Source: Blepharisma stoltei
Taxonomy: Eukaryota > Ciliophora > Heterotrichea > Heterotrichida > Blepharismidae
Assembly (NCBI GenBank): GCA_914767885.1
Contig: CAJZBQ010000053.1
Coordinates: 496,001 to 560,000, forward strand
DNA length: 64,000 nt
Direction of reading: 5' to 3'
The number at the start of each line of letters is the position of its first letter. Position 1 is the first letter of the stretch. This document shows, one piece after another, positions 55,197-64,000 of the stretch. The notes beneath the pieces were generated by a model. That model was not told the DNA's origin. It was given only the letters and a program-made list of their open reading frames with translations, and ran no database searches. The translations under genes were made by a program, and so were the position numbers.

Positions 55197-56781
55197 CTAA
55201 ATCCCAAAGAACTGGAGGCTATTTTTCACTCTTCTCGCATCAAATTTAATTTTTGTAGCCATTGATTTTACTTCACTGGAAGTCGGTAAAGGATCAAAAT
55301 TTTTAACAATTTGTCGTTTATACTTTTTTGGCATTAGGCGGATTAAAGAATCTTTAATATTGCTTAAGTTCTGGCTTTTCTCAACTTCTGAAATATGGCT
55401 TTTAGAAATCTTGACTTCGCTGACTTTTCGAAAAAGCTCATGAATTTTGCTGCTTTTTCTTGCAGATCCTCGATGTATATGCTTTACTACATTTATTAGC
55501 TACAAATTATTGTGCATTTTATTGATAAATAGTTTAATGGGTGCATACTTTTTTCTCTAGGCTTTTTGATAATGAGACATTTCATCTAGGACGTCGATTT
55601 TTTTCCCCTTAAGACATTTGATCAGAATTCGACTGTTTTTCAAAAAACAAATGTCTCACAAGACAAAAAAGTTTCGACCATATTTCCTGACTCCCCCCGC
55701 TTTAAATTGGAACAAAATATCGGTAAAATTTCCACTTTTTTGGTAAATTAACCCCCCTTTAAATTGGAAACAAAATTTAATTTTATAATAAAAAATTATA
55801 TATTTTTTTTTATCTAAAAAGTTTTGATATAAGTTAAATGTTTCTTCTTAACTAAAATTAAAAATTTATTTATATCTTGCTCTTTTTTAAAGAAAAAAGT
55901 ATAAAGAGCATCTTATTTAATAAAATTGATTATCCTTAATTGGTAAATTTTAAAAAAAAAATTATTTTTTTTTTTAAAAATTTTCAAAAAAATTTTTGTT
56001 TTTTTTGATAAAAATGATCTTTTTTATTTGGATAGTTTTGATATAAATTCAATAGGAATTCTTTATAAAATTTTAAAATTTACTTATTTCTTGCTTTATT
56101 TTAAAGAATAGAGTATAAATAACATCTTATTTAAAAACAAAATTAGCACTTTGATCGATAAATTTTCCAAAATTTTTTTTTTTTAATTTTTTTTATCAAT
56201 AAAAATAATAATTTTTGTGTGTAAATAATTTTGATACCAATTAATAGTGGCATATTAACTAATAATGAAAATTTAGTTATATCTTGCTTTGTTTTAAAGG
56301 ATAAAGAGTAAATAGCGTTTTATTAAACAAATTTATTGATCTAATTCGATAAGTTTTTGAAATTTTTTATATTTTTTATAAAAAATTTTATATTGATATT
56401 TTTTTTTAAAAAAAAAATTAACCCCCCTTTAAATTGGAACAAAATTTTTAGTTCCAATTTAAAGGGGGGGGGAGTGAGGAAATGTCTCTTACAAAAAATC
56501 CTGATCAAATGGCATGGAGCCTAGTTTATTGATTGTGTCGACAAACTAATCTTGAAATTATATTAATATTGTATAAACAGTTTTGGTATTGAAGGCTTAT
56601 TGAATTCTTGAGCTTCTTTTCTTGCATTTCAATATGACTCAATGTCTTTTGAAAGGTCAGTTTCATAGTTGCACTTTCTCCTTGATAAAGTGCTCATACT
56701 TCTTGGCAAACTCACATGCCGGGTAAAACGATGAATTTCGTCTACATCAGCCAAGCTTTTCCTTGATAAGTTTGGAAGCAT
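55197..56781 (-). CDS. basic hypothetical protein split by a 1.1-kb IES
   Basis: ATG 56779-56781 (MLPNLSRKSLADVDEIHRF) and a second exon ending TAG 55197-55199. Removing 55476-56571 at TA joins IPKLF-IHRGSARKSSKIHEL in frame, giving about 163 residues. Basic, serine-rich, probably helical at the C-terminus (KIHELFRKVSEVKISK). No family recognised. Confidence 0.65.
55476..56571. mobile_element. composite 1.1-kb IES carrying a C-family MITE
   Basis: TA 55476 to TA 56572. Inside lies a C-family MITE (about 55690-56475) with two direct tags at the left and a tag hairpin at the right, bordered by AAATGTCTC and GATCAAATG words that recur in inverted order on both sides, as if the MITE sat inside another inverted-repeat element. 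Confidence 0.75.
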
Positions 56782-57022
56782 TATTTATATTTGGCTAGTA
56801 AATTTATTTGGTGTATAGATTAAATTTTAGAATTACTATAAAAAATCAGTTAAAGTTCTATACATTTAGCTGTCTAGTGCAATTATGATAATATGAAATA
56901 TGATTTTGGATAAATAGGTTATCATTATATATCCAAAACAGATGATTATTAACATAACGTATAAAGGTTTATAAAAATGAGCCACAATTATTAAATAGCA
57001 AAATCATTGAAAATCTCATTAT

Positions 57023-59170
57023 TTATAGCTTACTTCTTCTCTCACTAGGACTAAACAAAGACTTATGCAAAATTCCTCTATTCTTCTTGCAAGGCTCAAT
57101 AACTATAACTGGCAGACTTACATTGATTTTTTCTTTATTAGTAAAATATTTCCAATGGAGGAATGAATTTCTTATGGGAGCTAGCCCTTTTGATTTATTC
57201 ATCATTCTTCTAGCAAACCATAATTTTTCAATGCCATGGTGAATTCTTATTCTTTTTACAGAACTTTTTAAATCATCATATTTGTAAGATAAAGATGGTT
57301 TTGTCGATTTATTGATTGGGGATACAATCTCTGAGACAGTCTTTAGCTTTTTGCGAAGTGGCGAATTTTTGGTTAATTTTGGGGATTTTATTATTAAGTT
57401 TGAGCATTTCGATACTGCTGAAGAAGATCTTGAAGCAGATGGAGATATTGAAGCTGAAGGAGATCTTGAAGCTGATGGAGACCTTGAAGCGGATCGAGAC
57501 CTTGAAGCAGATGGAGATCGCGATATGCTTTTCCGTATGTTTTTATTGGATTTTGATGATTTTGACTCTTTCTTTAGAGGGCTTAGGCCTTTTTTATTTT
57601 TGCCATATCCTTTTGATTTTTTTGTTGAAAAATAAGCTAAAACTTGTGATCTCCAAAAGATTCATGCTATGATTTTCTTTTTCTCTAAAATTTTAGAACG
57701 GACTGAAAGCAGTTTTTGCATGGCTGAATTTTTGGACATACAATACATAGAGTGTTTTAACTGGCTTATTTTTTTAAAGCTATTTTCTCTAAGACTCCTA
57801 ATAGTTTGTAATGCAGATACAGTGTAGCTTCATTTTAAAAAATTTTTTTGCTTTTGTTTGACTATATATTTATTAATGATTTTTCATAACAGTTTTTCTC
57901 TTAAAATTATTTTTTTCATTGAATCTAATGTGCTTTCCTTGATTTTTTTGAAGATTGACTGGGCTATTAATGAAAGGGTATAAGAAAAGCTTTTACAACT
58001 TCTCCATCTTTGGTCAGAATATGGAGAAATACTTTGCTCAGTCCAATTTTCATTTGTGAATGTCATATTTGAAAGTGAGTTTTTTTCTATTGAGCTGCAT
58101 TCAAGTTTTTTCATTGAAAGCCACCTGCCAAAGTAATTTCTTAATGTTTTTTGGGCATTTTGCTTACATCTTAAATAAACAAATGCAATTGACCTGTGCA
58201 CATATGAGTTTTTCTGTTTCTTTGAATTTTTAAGCAGTAAGAACGACTCTTTTGCTGCATTTTTTTGGTATTTTGAGACCATCTCGCTAAAAACTTTAGA
58301 AAACAGCTTATTTCTTATTTCCCTCCTTAAATTGGAACTATAAATTTGTATCCTATCAAAGGGAGGAGCTAATTTTTGTTTAAAATAAATTATATTAATT
58401 TTTCTATAATAAAAATATCAAAATTAAAAAATATAAATTGAACTTTAATTTATTTATATTAAGAATTAATTAAAAAACTAAATCGATTCAATGAGACAAC
58501 TGTTTAAAAAGCATTCTATTTTCATTTTTTGCATTAAATTAGGTCAAAACTAATTTGTATAAATTTTATTGAAAGCAACATTTTGTTCCAATTTTATAGC
58601 CAGAGCTATAAAGGGTGCTTAAATAACCTAAAAAATGGAAATTTTACCTATATTTGTTCCAAATTAAATGGTAGAAGTTAGGAAAACTGAAGGATCTTTT
58701 ATACTGACTAGTGATCGCTGGCTTGATAATGGCTCACTACAGCAAGTCGAATTTTTAGTGCTTGTCATCGTCATCTGCAAATTTCTGAGTTTTTCACTTA
58801 TCGTTTGATATTGGATTTTTGTGTTAATAATCAGCCGATTTTCTTTCAAAATTTCAATTTTTCCAATTCCTTTTTTCATTTTATTGCCTTTTAAAATTTC
58901 AAAAATCTTTTTCTTCATAGAGTCTTTTCTATGATTAACCACTTGCAAAACTAATCGCTCATATACACTTTTTGCATCAATTTGGTATTCTTTACGGATT
59001 TTTGGCTGCTGTTCTACAATTGGGAATCTTTTGAGTTGAGTTTCATGACTCATCGCCATATCTTTTAATTCTTTGAAAATTTGAACACTTAAAATGTCTG
59101 GCAAATTAGCCTGCCCTCATATACTGACCAGAAAATTCACTTCGGAAAGTAATTCCCATTGAAGTACGGC
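57023..59170 (-). CDS. Sfi1-like protein with SR-type tandem repeats, 5' end cut by an insert
   Basis: Reads from about 59170 (no ATG seen; the 3' part of a SINE-like element lies upstream) to TAG at 57023. A C-family MITE (58316-58678) is removed to give PSVFLRNKLFSKVFSEMVSKYQ in frame. Helical segments with spaced Trp (LRNYFGRWLSMKKLE, KIIAWIFWRSQVLAYF) resemble Sfi1 centrin-binding repeats. Residues encoded by 57420-57525 are an 18-bp tandem repeat giving SPSASR units, serine/arginine-rich and probably phosphorylated. Several Trp codons are TGA. Confidence 0.7.
57420..57525 (-). repeat. 18-bp tandem repeat encoding SPSASR units
   Basis: About five to six imperfect copies of CTTGAAGCAGATGGAGAT (plus strand) inside the Sfi1-like gene. 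All copies keep the minus-strand reading frame. Confidence 0.85.
58316..58678 (-). mobile_element. C-family MITE acting as IES
   Basis: Tag hairpin at the left (CTCCTTAAATTGGAAC), two complementary tag copies at the right, ends TA-TTTCCCTCC and GTAGAAGT-TA. 363 bp between TA 58316 and TA 58679. Confidence 0.82.
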
Positions 59171-59332
59171 GCGGTGACCTAGAGTTTTTGCCTCCAGGTT
59201 TTCAGGTTGCGATTGTTAGCTCTCATCCAAAGGGATCAGCACATACCTTCAGGCAATGTAATCGGAGTGGCAAGAGGGTGGAGAGAAGCAAGGGACGTGA
59301 TAACTTGCCGGAAGCTACTCAATAATAATCAA
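59165..59332 (+). mobile_element. 3' part of a D-family SINE-like element
   Basis: GTGGCAAGAGGGTGGAGAGAAGCAAGG and the end GCTACTCAATAATAATC match GGCAAGCAAGGGGGTGGTGCGAAGC-type blocks and CTTCTCTATAATAATC at the end of the copy at 15497-16069; the 5' part is missing, as in 5'-truncated retroposons. Confidence 0.65.
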
Positions 59333-59650
59333 AGTTAAGTTATTTGAAAATTTGAAAATTTTCGGTTAATGCAAATTTACCTTATAAAGATTAGAAATAA
59401 TTCTTTTCAATATTTGAATTCAAATTCCATATTGAAAATTGAGGAATCTTATAAAATTGCTAATTTGATAATTTTTAAGGATTGATTAGATCTATTGATT
59501 TTGTATAATTGTAAAATTAAAAAGATTATGATAAATTTTATATTTATTTGGTACTTATATTTGCATGGTATTTGTGAATTATGCTTCATTGTTTCTGTCC
59601 ATATATTTAATTAGTAAGAAGTCTTAAACTAAACTCTTTAGGAAAATAAT
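59333..59650. other. intergenic, AT-rich
   Basis: No gene recognised; it may hold the missing 5' exon of the Sfi1-like gene. Confidence 0.4.
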
Positions 59651-60805
59651 TTACAAAGGCTTGTTTTCAATTGATACTTCTGTGTACTCTCGAGTAATTT
59701 TCACCCCTCTATAAAACTCATTCGGATTTATATTTTCATGATAAGGGCTGAGGATTTTTCTCCTATAAAACTGTGGAATCCCTCTTTTTTTATATATCCA
59801 ATATACTATATTTTTTCACAGTGACCCTCTAAAATAAGGATTTAGGTGCATTTCGTCCCATAAACCCTTTATTTTTTCATTCGTAGTCATGTTATTCATA
59901 ACTAAATATAGATGGAACCCAAATAATCCTAATATCAACCACATAGCCAAAAAACAAAAAACAGCAATCACAATTGATGGGGTAGTTTTTGTATCTAAAT
60001 TTGAATCATCATAAGTATCCACTATATGTGATAAGTTAATAGAAAAACTCACAACAGTCAAAGCAGAAACCGACGATAAAAACCCCATAAAATCCTTATA
60101 GTTTCTTTTTCCTACACAATTTCCTATTCAAGGGCAATGATGATCAAACCCCTCAACACATAAATCGCAAATAGAGCAATGAGAACATCTAGGAGGTTTA
60201 AATATCAAGCAGGTTTGGCAGAATTTCAGTTTGATAACTGAACCATTATAAGGAACCAGAATTGGTTTTGGGCAGCCAATATATTCATTTAAGGCACTGC
60301 TCTGTTGAGAAACATAATAATAAAAGGTTATGTATGGAATTAGCTCTCTCTGAGAATTAGCATGACCAGTTAAGACTTTCTTGACCATTGGCGGGTCTTC
60401 TTGAATGCTTGCAAGAAAGATGCTACTGATGCGACCACTTGATAGTTAATAGGATGGGCCTAAGTATGCATAAACCATCCTTCTGAAGATGGAAACACTT
60501 TAAAATCTAAACTAGCAGCTCTGTTGAGAAACAAAAGGAACTATTTGTTTTGGGATATAACCAGGATCTGAAGTTGCAGCTTTAATTAGAGTTATCAGCG
60601 AAAGAGATGATAGAAATAAAAGAATTACCAAAGGTCCAGCATCATCTTCATTGAGATAGTAGGAGCAAGCATAAATAATTGTAATAACATTCGGCACAAT
60701 AATAAGTAAAGATGATATTACGCAGCGATATCAGTCAGGGCCTACCATTATTCATCCTTTTAGCAAAAAGTGATTCTTACCTTTCCAATATCTATATGTT
60801 CTCAT
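59651..60805 (-). CDS. DHHC-type protein S-palmitoyltransferase
   Basis: ATG 60803-60805 ([12 protein letters not shown]) to TAA 59651-59653, with several TGAs as Trp. Two N-terminal helices, a DPG motif ([10 protein letters not shown]), the DHHC cysteine-rich domain ([38 protein letters not shown]), two more helices, and a TTxE-like TTNEKI. The Trp of the invariant CPW is a TGA codon. A 229-bp element (60299-60527) interrupts it; removal gives [19 protein letters not shown]. These enzymes attach palmitate to cysteines of membrane proteins such as Ras-like GTPases. Confidence 0.93.
60299..60527. mobile_element. 229-bp element (IES) with 16-bp flanking repeats
   Basis: GCTCTGTTGAGAAACA at 60299-60314 and 60528-60543, a perfect duplication that has no TA. 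Interior begins with an ATAATAATAAAAGG tract. Deleting one repeat plus insert restores the frame. Confidence 0.85.
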
Positions 60806-61332
60806 TTAAGTGTATGAAATTTTGGCAGTTTTATTAAGATAGATGAGTTTAAAAAAGAAAAAGATTAGATTCAAAGATTAAGTTCAATAACTAAGTCATG
60901 AATTCAAATTTCTTGTAAATGGCTTTATTTATATTTTATATTATCAAAAAAATAAATATTAGATTGAAAGCTCCAATTATTAATGTTACCTCATTATCTG
61001 TCAGTAATTGAATTATTTTACTCCCCGTGTTAAATTGGAACAAAAAATCTAAATGTTTAAGTTTGAAAACTGTTTAAATAATATTCTACTTGATTTTTTC
61101 CAATAAATTAGGGCAAACCTATCTTATAAAGATTAGCATTATTTCATATATAAAATTTTCCCATGAAAACATTTATTCAAATTAGAGGTGCTAAAGCACA
61201 AAAAAAAATGAAATTTTATCAATATTTTGTTGCAATTTAAGGGGGAAAATTATTTACACAACTTTATTAAAACTCTTTTAAATTATATATGTGTTTATTA
61301 TATCATATAAATAATAAACATCCAAAGTATTA
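60806..61332. other. intergenic with a decayed C-family MITE
   Basis: ACTCCCCGTGTTAAATTGGAAC at 61020 and CAATTTAAGGGGGAAAA near 61230 mark a relic of about 230 bp; nothing else recognised. Confidence 0.5.
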
Positions 61333-63080
61333 TTACTCAAGCATTGTTTGGAGGTAGACCATATCTTCTTCAATTTTTCTTAAATAATCTTTCCCTCCAT
61401 ATATAAATGACTCGAAAGGCACATATAAATCATCAACTCATTTTTGTATCTTTTCTTTCAAAATCTTATTAGCTTTGCATATCTTTATAGCTATTTCTTT
61501 TCTTTCTTCTTTTTGAGCTTTACTGATGTGTTTGATCATTTTTTCTCTTAAATGAACTCTCTTCAAAATTCCTATCGTTTTTTTTCTGACTCCATACAGA
61601 TCTAAACATTTTCCTAATAAACTTTTCACGTAAGCTGGAGCAGCTAGGCTATATTTTGCTTTGAATTTTATGATGTCTTCATTGGTTCCCAGCATTTCAA
61701 TCAATAGAAGTTCCAAGGTGTACATCCCTTGATGGTGAATAGAGTCCAATTCAATTTCATCATTTGGAATACGATTTATGAGGCGTCTGAGGTCTTCAAC
61801 CGATAAGCAGTTTTCACCAGGATTTTCATTTAATTTTATATGTAAATTTAATAGAGATTTTTTTCAGTCATCTGTTAAGTTTGAGTCATGCTCATTTAAT
61901 AGGGACTCTGCTATAACTGGGGTTTCTATTGAGTTTATAGGAGAGGTGCTTTTAGACCTGCGAGCACTATTAACAGTGTTGTTTAAATTTATAGCGATTT
62001 TCTTTCGAGATGTATTTAATCTTGATGTTAGGGGGCTTGGGGTATTTTTGGCTTGATGAACTCTAGATGTTTTTATATTTTTTACTGATTGAACTCTTTG
62101 CCGAAAAGTAGGGGATCCTATAGAAAAATTACTTAAGAGGAATTAAATCCAGCAGCAATTTTGGTTTTGCTTTGAAAATTTTAATAACGTTATTCCACAC
62201 TTCAGGCTCTTTTATTTCTCTTAATTCTTCCATTATCAATTCAGGGCTGTCTTTTTTCATTATTTTATCAAGATTCCCTTTCTTATTTCTCGGCGAAATT
62301 TTCAATTTTGACCTCGAGGACTTCAAAAACTGTTCATAACGAGATTTTTCGTTAAATTTTTTTTTCTAACTCCCCTTTATTTAGCGAGTAAAACATTTTG
62401 CTCTATAAGTTAGTTTGATTTTTTTTTTTATATTTGAAACAAATAATCAAATTTAATTTATTTAAAAATTTAATAGATGAAGCTGGAGATCTTATAATCA
62501 TTAATATTTATCAATCATTATTAATATAAAAATTTTGTTTAGTAGCCAAGGGTGTTAAGTAAAACTTACAAATAGTTCTTTTAATTTCAATTCAGGAAAA
62601 TTTTTATATGGTGGTTTCATAGAGGATTTTAAAGTTTGACTGTTAAGATTGTCTGAGATGTCTTGCTTATCAATAATTGTTTTAACGCTGTCATTTCTTG
62701 GAATTTCTTTTTTTGATTGACTGAATTTATGCTATATTTAATCTAATTTTCTGATTATAAAAAATAAGTATCATAATAAATATCAAAAACAGGAAATTGG
62801 GTTTTCCATGACTTATCTTTATATTGTCATTACTAATCCAGAAGGGGATATAGCATTTATATGTTGGCTTTATACCCAAAGGTGTAATTTCAACAGCACC
62901 TTTTCTTTTGTGAGATTTTATAGTAGATCCAGTTGAACTCTTGCATAAATCCTCATCATTAAAATTTTTGCTTAAAATATGTGAAAGATTTAAGTTTTTC
63001 GAGTTAGCTATATTCAAATATTTGGGTTTCAACGGAGGTGTTTCTGAAGAGGACAAGAAGCTTTGTGTATTTTCATCCAT
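61333..63080 (-). CDS. hypothetical protein with two IESs and one unresolved junction
   Basis: ATG 63078-63080 (MDENTQSFLSSSETPPLKPK) to TAA 61333-61335, with TGA as Trp in several places. IESs at 62728-62821 (94 bp; gives SNDN-KFSQSKKEI) and 62353-62559 (207 bp; gives LFVS-FNEKSRYEQFLK) are removed in frame. At about 62115-62150 the frame changes: a canonical 15-nt intron (GTAATTTTTCTATAG) is present but leaves a one-base mismatch, while a 25-bp TA-bounded excision would fit. The product is basic and Ser-rich in the N-terminal half and helical after that; no family recognised. Confidence 0.62.
62353..62559. mobile_element. IES with TAACTCCCC end, probably a decayed MITE
   Basis: TAACTCCCC and a hairpin (GCGAGTAAAACATTTTGCTC) at the left, AAGGGTGTTAAGTA at the right. 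207 bp between TA 62353 and TA 62560. Confidence 0.7.
62728..62821. other. short IES (94 bp)
   Basis: TA 62728 to TA 62822; AT-rich; in-frame on the minus strand. Confidence 0.65.
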
Positions 63081-63107
63081 TTTTAATTAAAAACATTAAT
63101 TCTATAT

Positions 63108-63697
63108 TTAAGCTGGATTTTCGCAGGCTTTTGCCTCCTCAAGGGTTTCAATTATCATTTTTGTGTCAGATTCTTCTTTTTCTCCCTCTTCAATTTCCAT
63201 AATTTCAGAATTTAAGTTTTCATGGAATTTTGAGGTAAAGGCATCGCATTGCAACTGAAAATTTGTGACTGAGGTTTGCATTAGCTGCAAGCTCTCTGGG
63301 ATTTTCTTTATTGAGTCTTCAATTTCTTTGCATTTTGCTTGCTTGGAATCTAAAATTTGTTTGAGTGATTGGAGCTCTTCTGATAGTTTTATTCGCTTAG
63401 CATGCTCATCCTTGAGGGCTTTCATAACAATCTCTCTATCTCCTGTTGTATCAATCCCCAATTTATTGAGCTCTTTGGTTTCCAAATCTTTTGCTGCTTG
63501 AATTTCTCTAGTGAGTCCCATTTTTTCGAACTCGTAGCTTTTAAGCTGGTCAACTAAAGAGTCTGTATATTCTCTTTGATTATTTAATTGGGTTTTGACT
63601 TTTTCCACTGAAAATTTTAGCTGGCGTTCTTTCTTCCTTAAGTCCATGAGATAAATTTTGTTCTTTCTCATCAAAGATTCTCCTTCCTTTGAATAAT
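63108..63697 (-). CDS. coiled-coil protein, 5' part missing
   Basis: The open frame ends at TAA 63108-63110. An ATG lies at 63671 but the frame continues upstream to about 63697, next to a SINE-like element, so the true start is probably beyond the insert and outside the window. About 195 residues are visible: a long coiled coil (LRKKERQLKFSVEKVKTQL) and an acidic C-terminus (EIMEIEEGEKEESDTK). No family recognised. Confidence 0.65.
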
Positions 63698-63717
63698 TTA
63701 GTTATATATAAAATGGT

Positions 63718-64000
63718 TTGCAAATCAACCTCCCTTTTGACACTTGCAGCCAGACCAAAGTAGGCACCTTATGGAAGGGAGAGCAGCATGCGGTGAGTGT
63801 GCCCAGCCTGGCTTTACTTGTTATGATGGAGTGCAATATTGTGCTGACCGATTGCAGGCTCACATAAGGCAAGGTTTACCTCAATAGAAGATGGAACTAG
63901 AAGTTGGAAAAGGATAACCCAGCAAGGCCAGAGGGAGTTCGCTTTGCCAATTAGGCAATTTCCCTGCACGATACCAGGGTCTGCGTCCTGGGTTACAAGT
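63718..64000 (+). mobile_element. D-family SINE-like element, cut by window end
   Basis: Starts near TTGCAAATCAACCTCCC and matches in order the D copy at 15497-16069: TATGGAAGGGAGAGCAG, GATTGCAGGCTCACAT, GTTGGAAAAGGATAACCCAGC, GCGTCCTGGGTTACAAG. The sequence stops before its 3' end. Confidence 0.85.

Noticed and set aside
57312-57672. Plus-strand acidic repeat proteins (LEADGD units)
   Set aside because: Complement of the Sfi1-like gene's SR repeat; the minus strand has Trp-spaced helical repeats and continues across an IES in frame.

Overview
The window looks like germline (micronuclear) DNA of a heterotrich ciliate that reads UGA as tryptophan, most simply Blepharisma or a close relative. 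Three independent signs agree. (1) Nearly every long gene reads through in-frame TGA codons at tryptophan positions and ends on TAA or TAG. (2) Nine introns are 15 or 16 nt long and run GT to AG, which is typical of heterotrichs; Stentor shares the tiny introns but uses the standard code. (3) About thirty stretches of non-coding DNA, 59 to about 1100 bp long, interrupt exons, and cutting most of them out at a flanking TA (or at a longer direct repeat) restores a continuous, sensible protein. That is how internal eliminated sequences (IESs) of a ciliate germline behave. Species and compartment are inferences from the sequence.

Layout: 0.6-4 kb, a large protein with a RAP-like end; 4-13.9 kb, RPA1, a J-protein, a C2H2 protein and a 3.3-kb gene-free stretch rich in element relics; 13.9-23 kb, a PH/papain-like protein, a TMC-type channel protein and EMC1; 23-35 kb, a GTPase-Hsp20 fusion, an FHA/RING-CH protein, a cysteine-rich secreted protein, a kinase-kelch fusion and an Sfi1-like protein; 34.8-43 kb, a Ras-like GTPase, a GRAB-domain golgin, an RBR-like ligase, an IQ/CBM48 protein and a RING-CH membrane protein; 43.5 kb, a 5S rRNA gene; 43.9-51.2 kb, a cAMP-receptor-like GPCR with a broken copy beside it, an acid lipase, a guanylate-binding-type GTPase and a methyltransferase; 51.3-63.7 kb, a run of minus-strand coiled-coil and centrosome-like genes with a DHHC palmitoyltransferase. 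Genes are tightly packed, with gaps as short as 10-18 bp, and there is no operon logic. Cell-biological themes recur (Golgi/ER: golgin, Ras-like GTPase, EMC1, DHHC; centrin-binding: two Sfi1-like genes), but the neighbours are not evidently one pathway.

The striking content is the mobile DNA. Three MITE-like families with different 'tag' sequences share one asymmetric plan: ends reading TA-ACTCCC, two direct tag copies at one end and a tag hairpin at the other. A fourth group consists of GC-rich foldback elements made of nested hairpins inserted at TATA. A fifth group is GC-richer, non-coding, SINE-like elements flanked by 11-16 bp target-site duplications, sitting inside exons of RPA1, the TMC gene, the golgin, the DHHC gene and a coiled-coil gene. 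Shorter unique IESs cluster near 61, 72, 81 and 94 bp.
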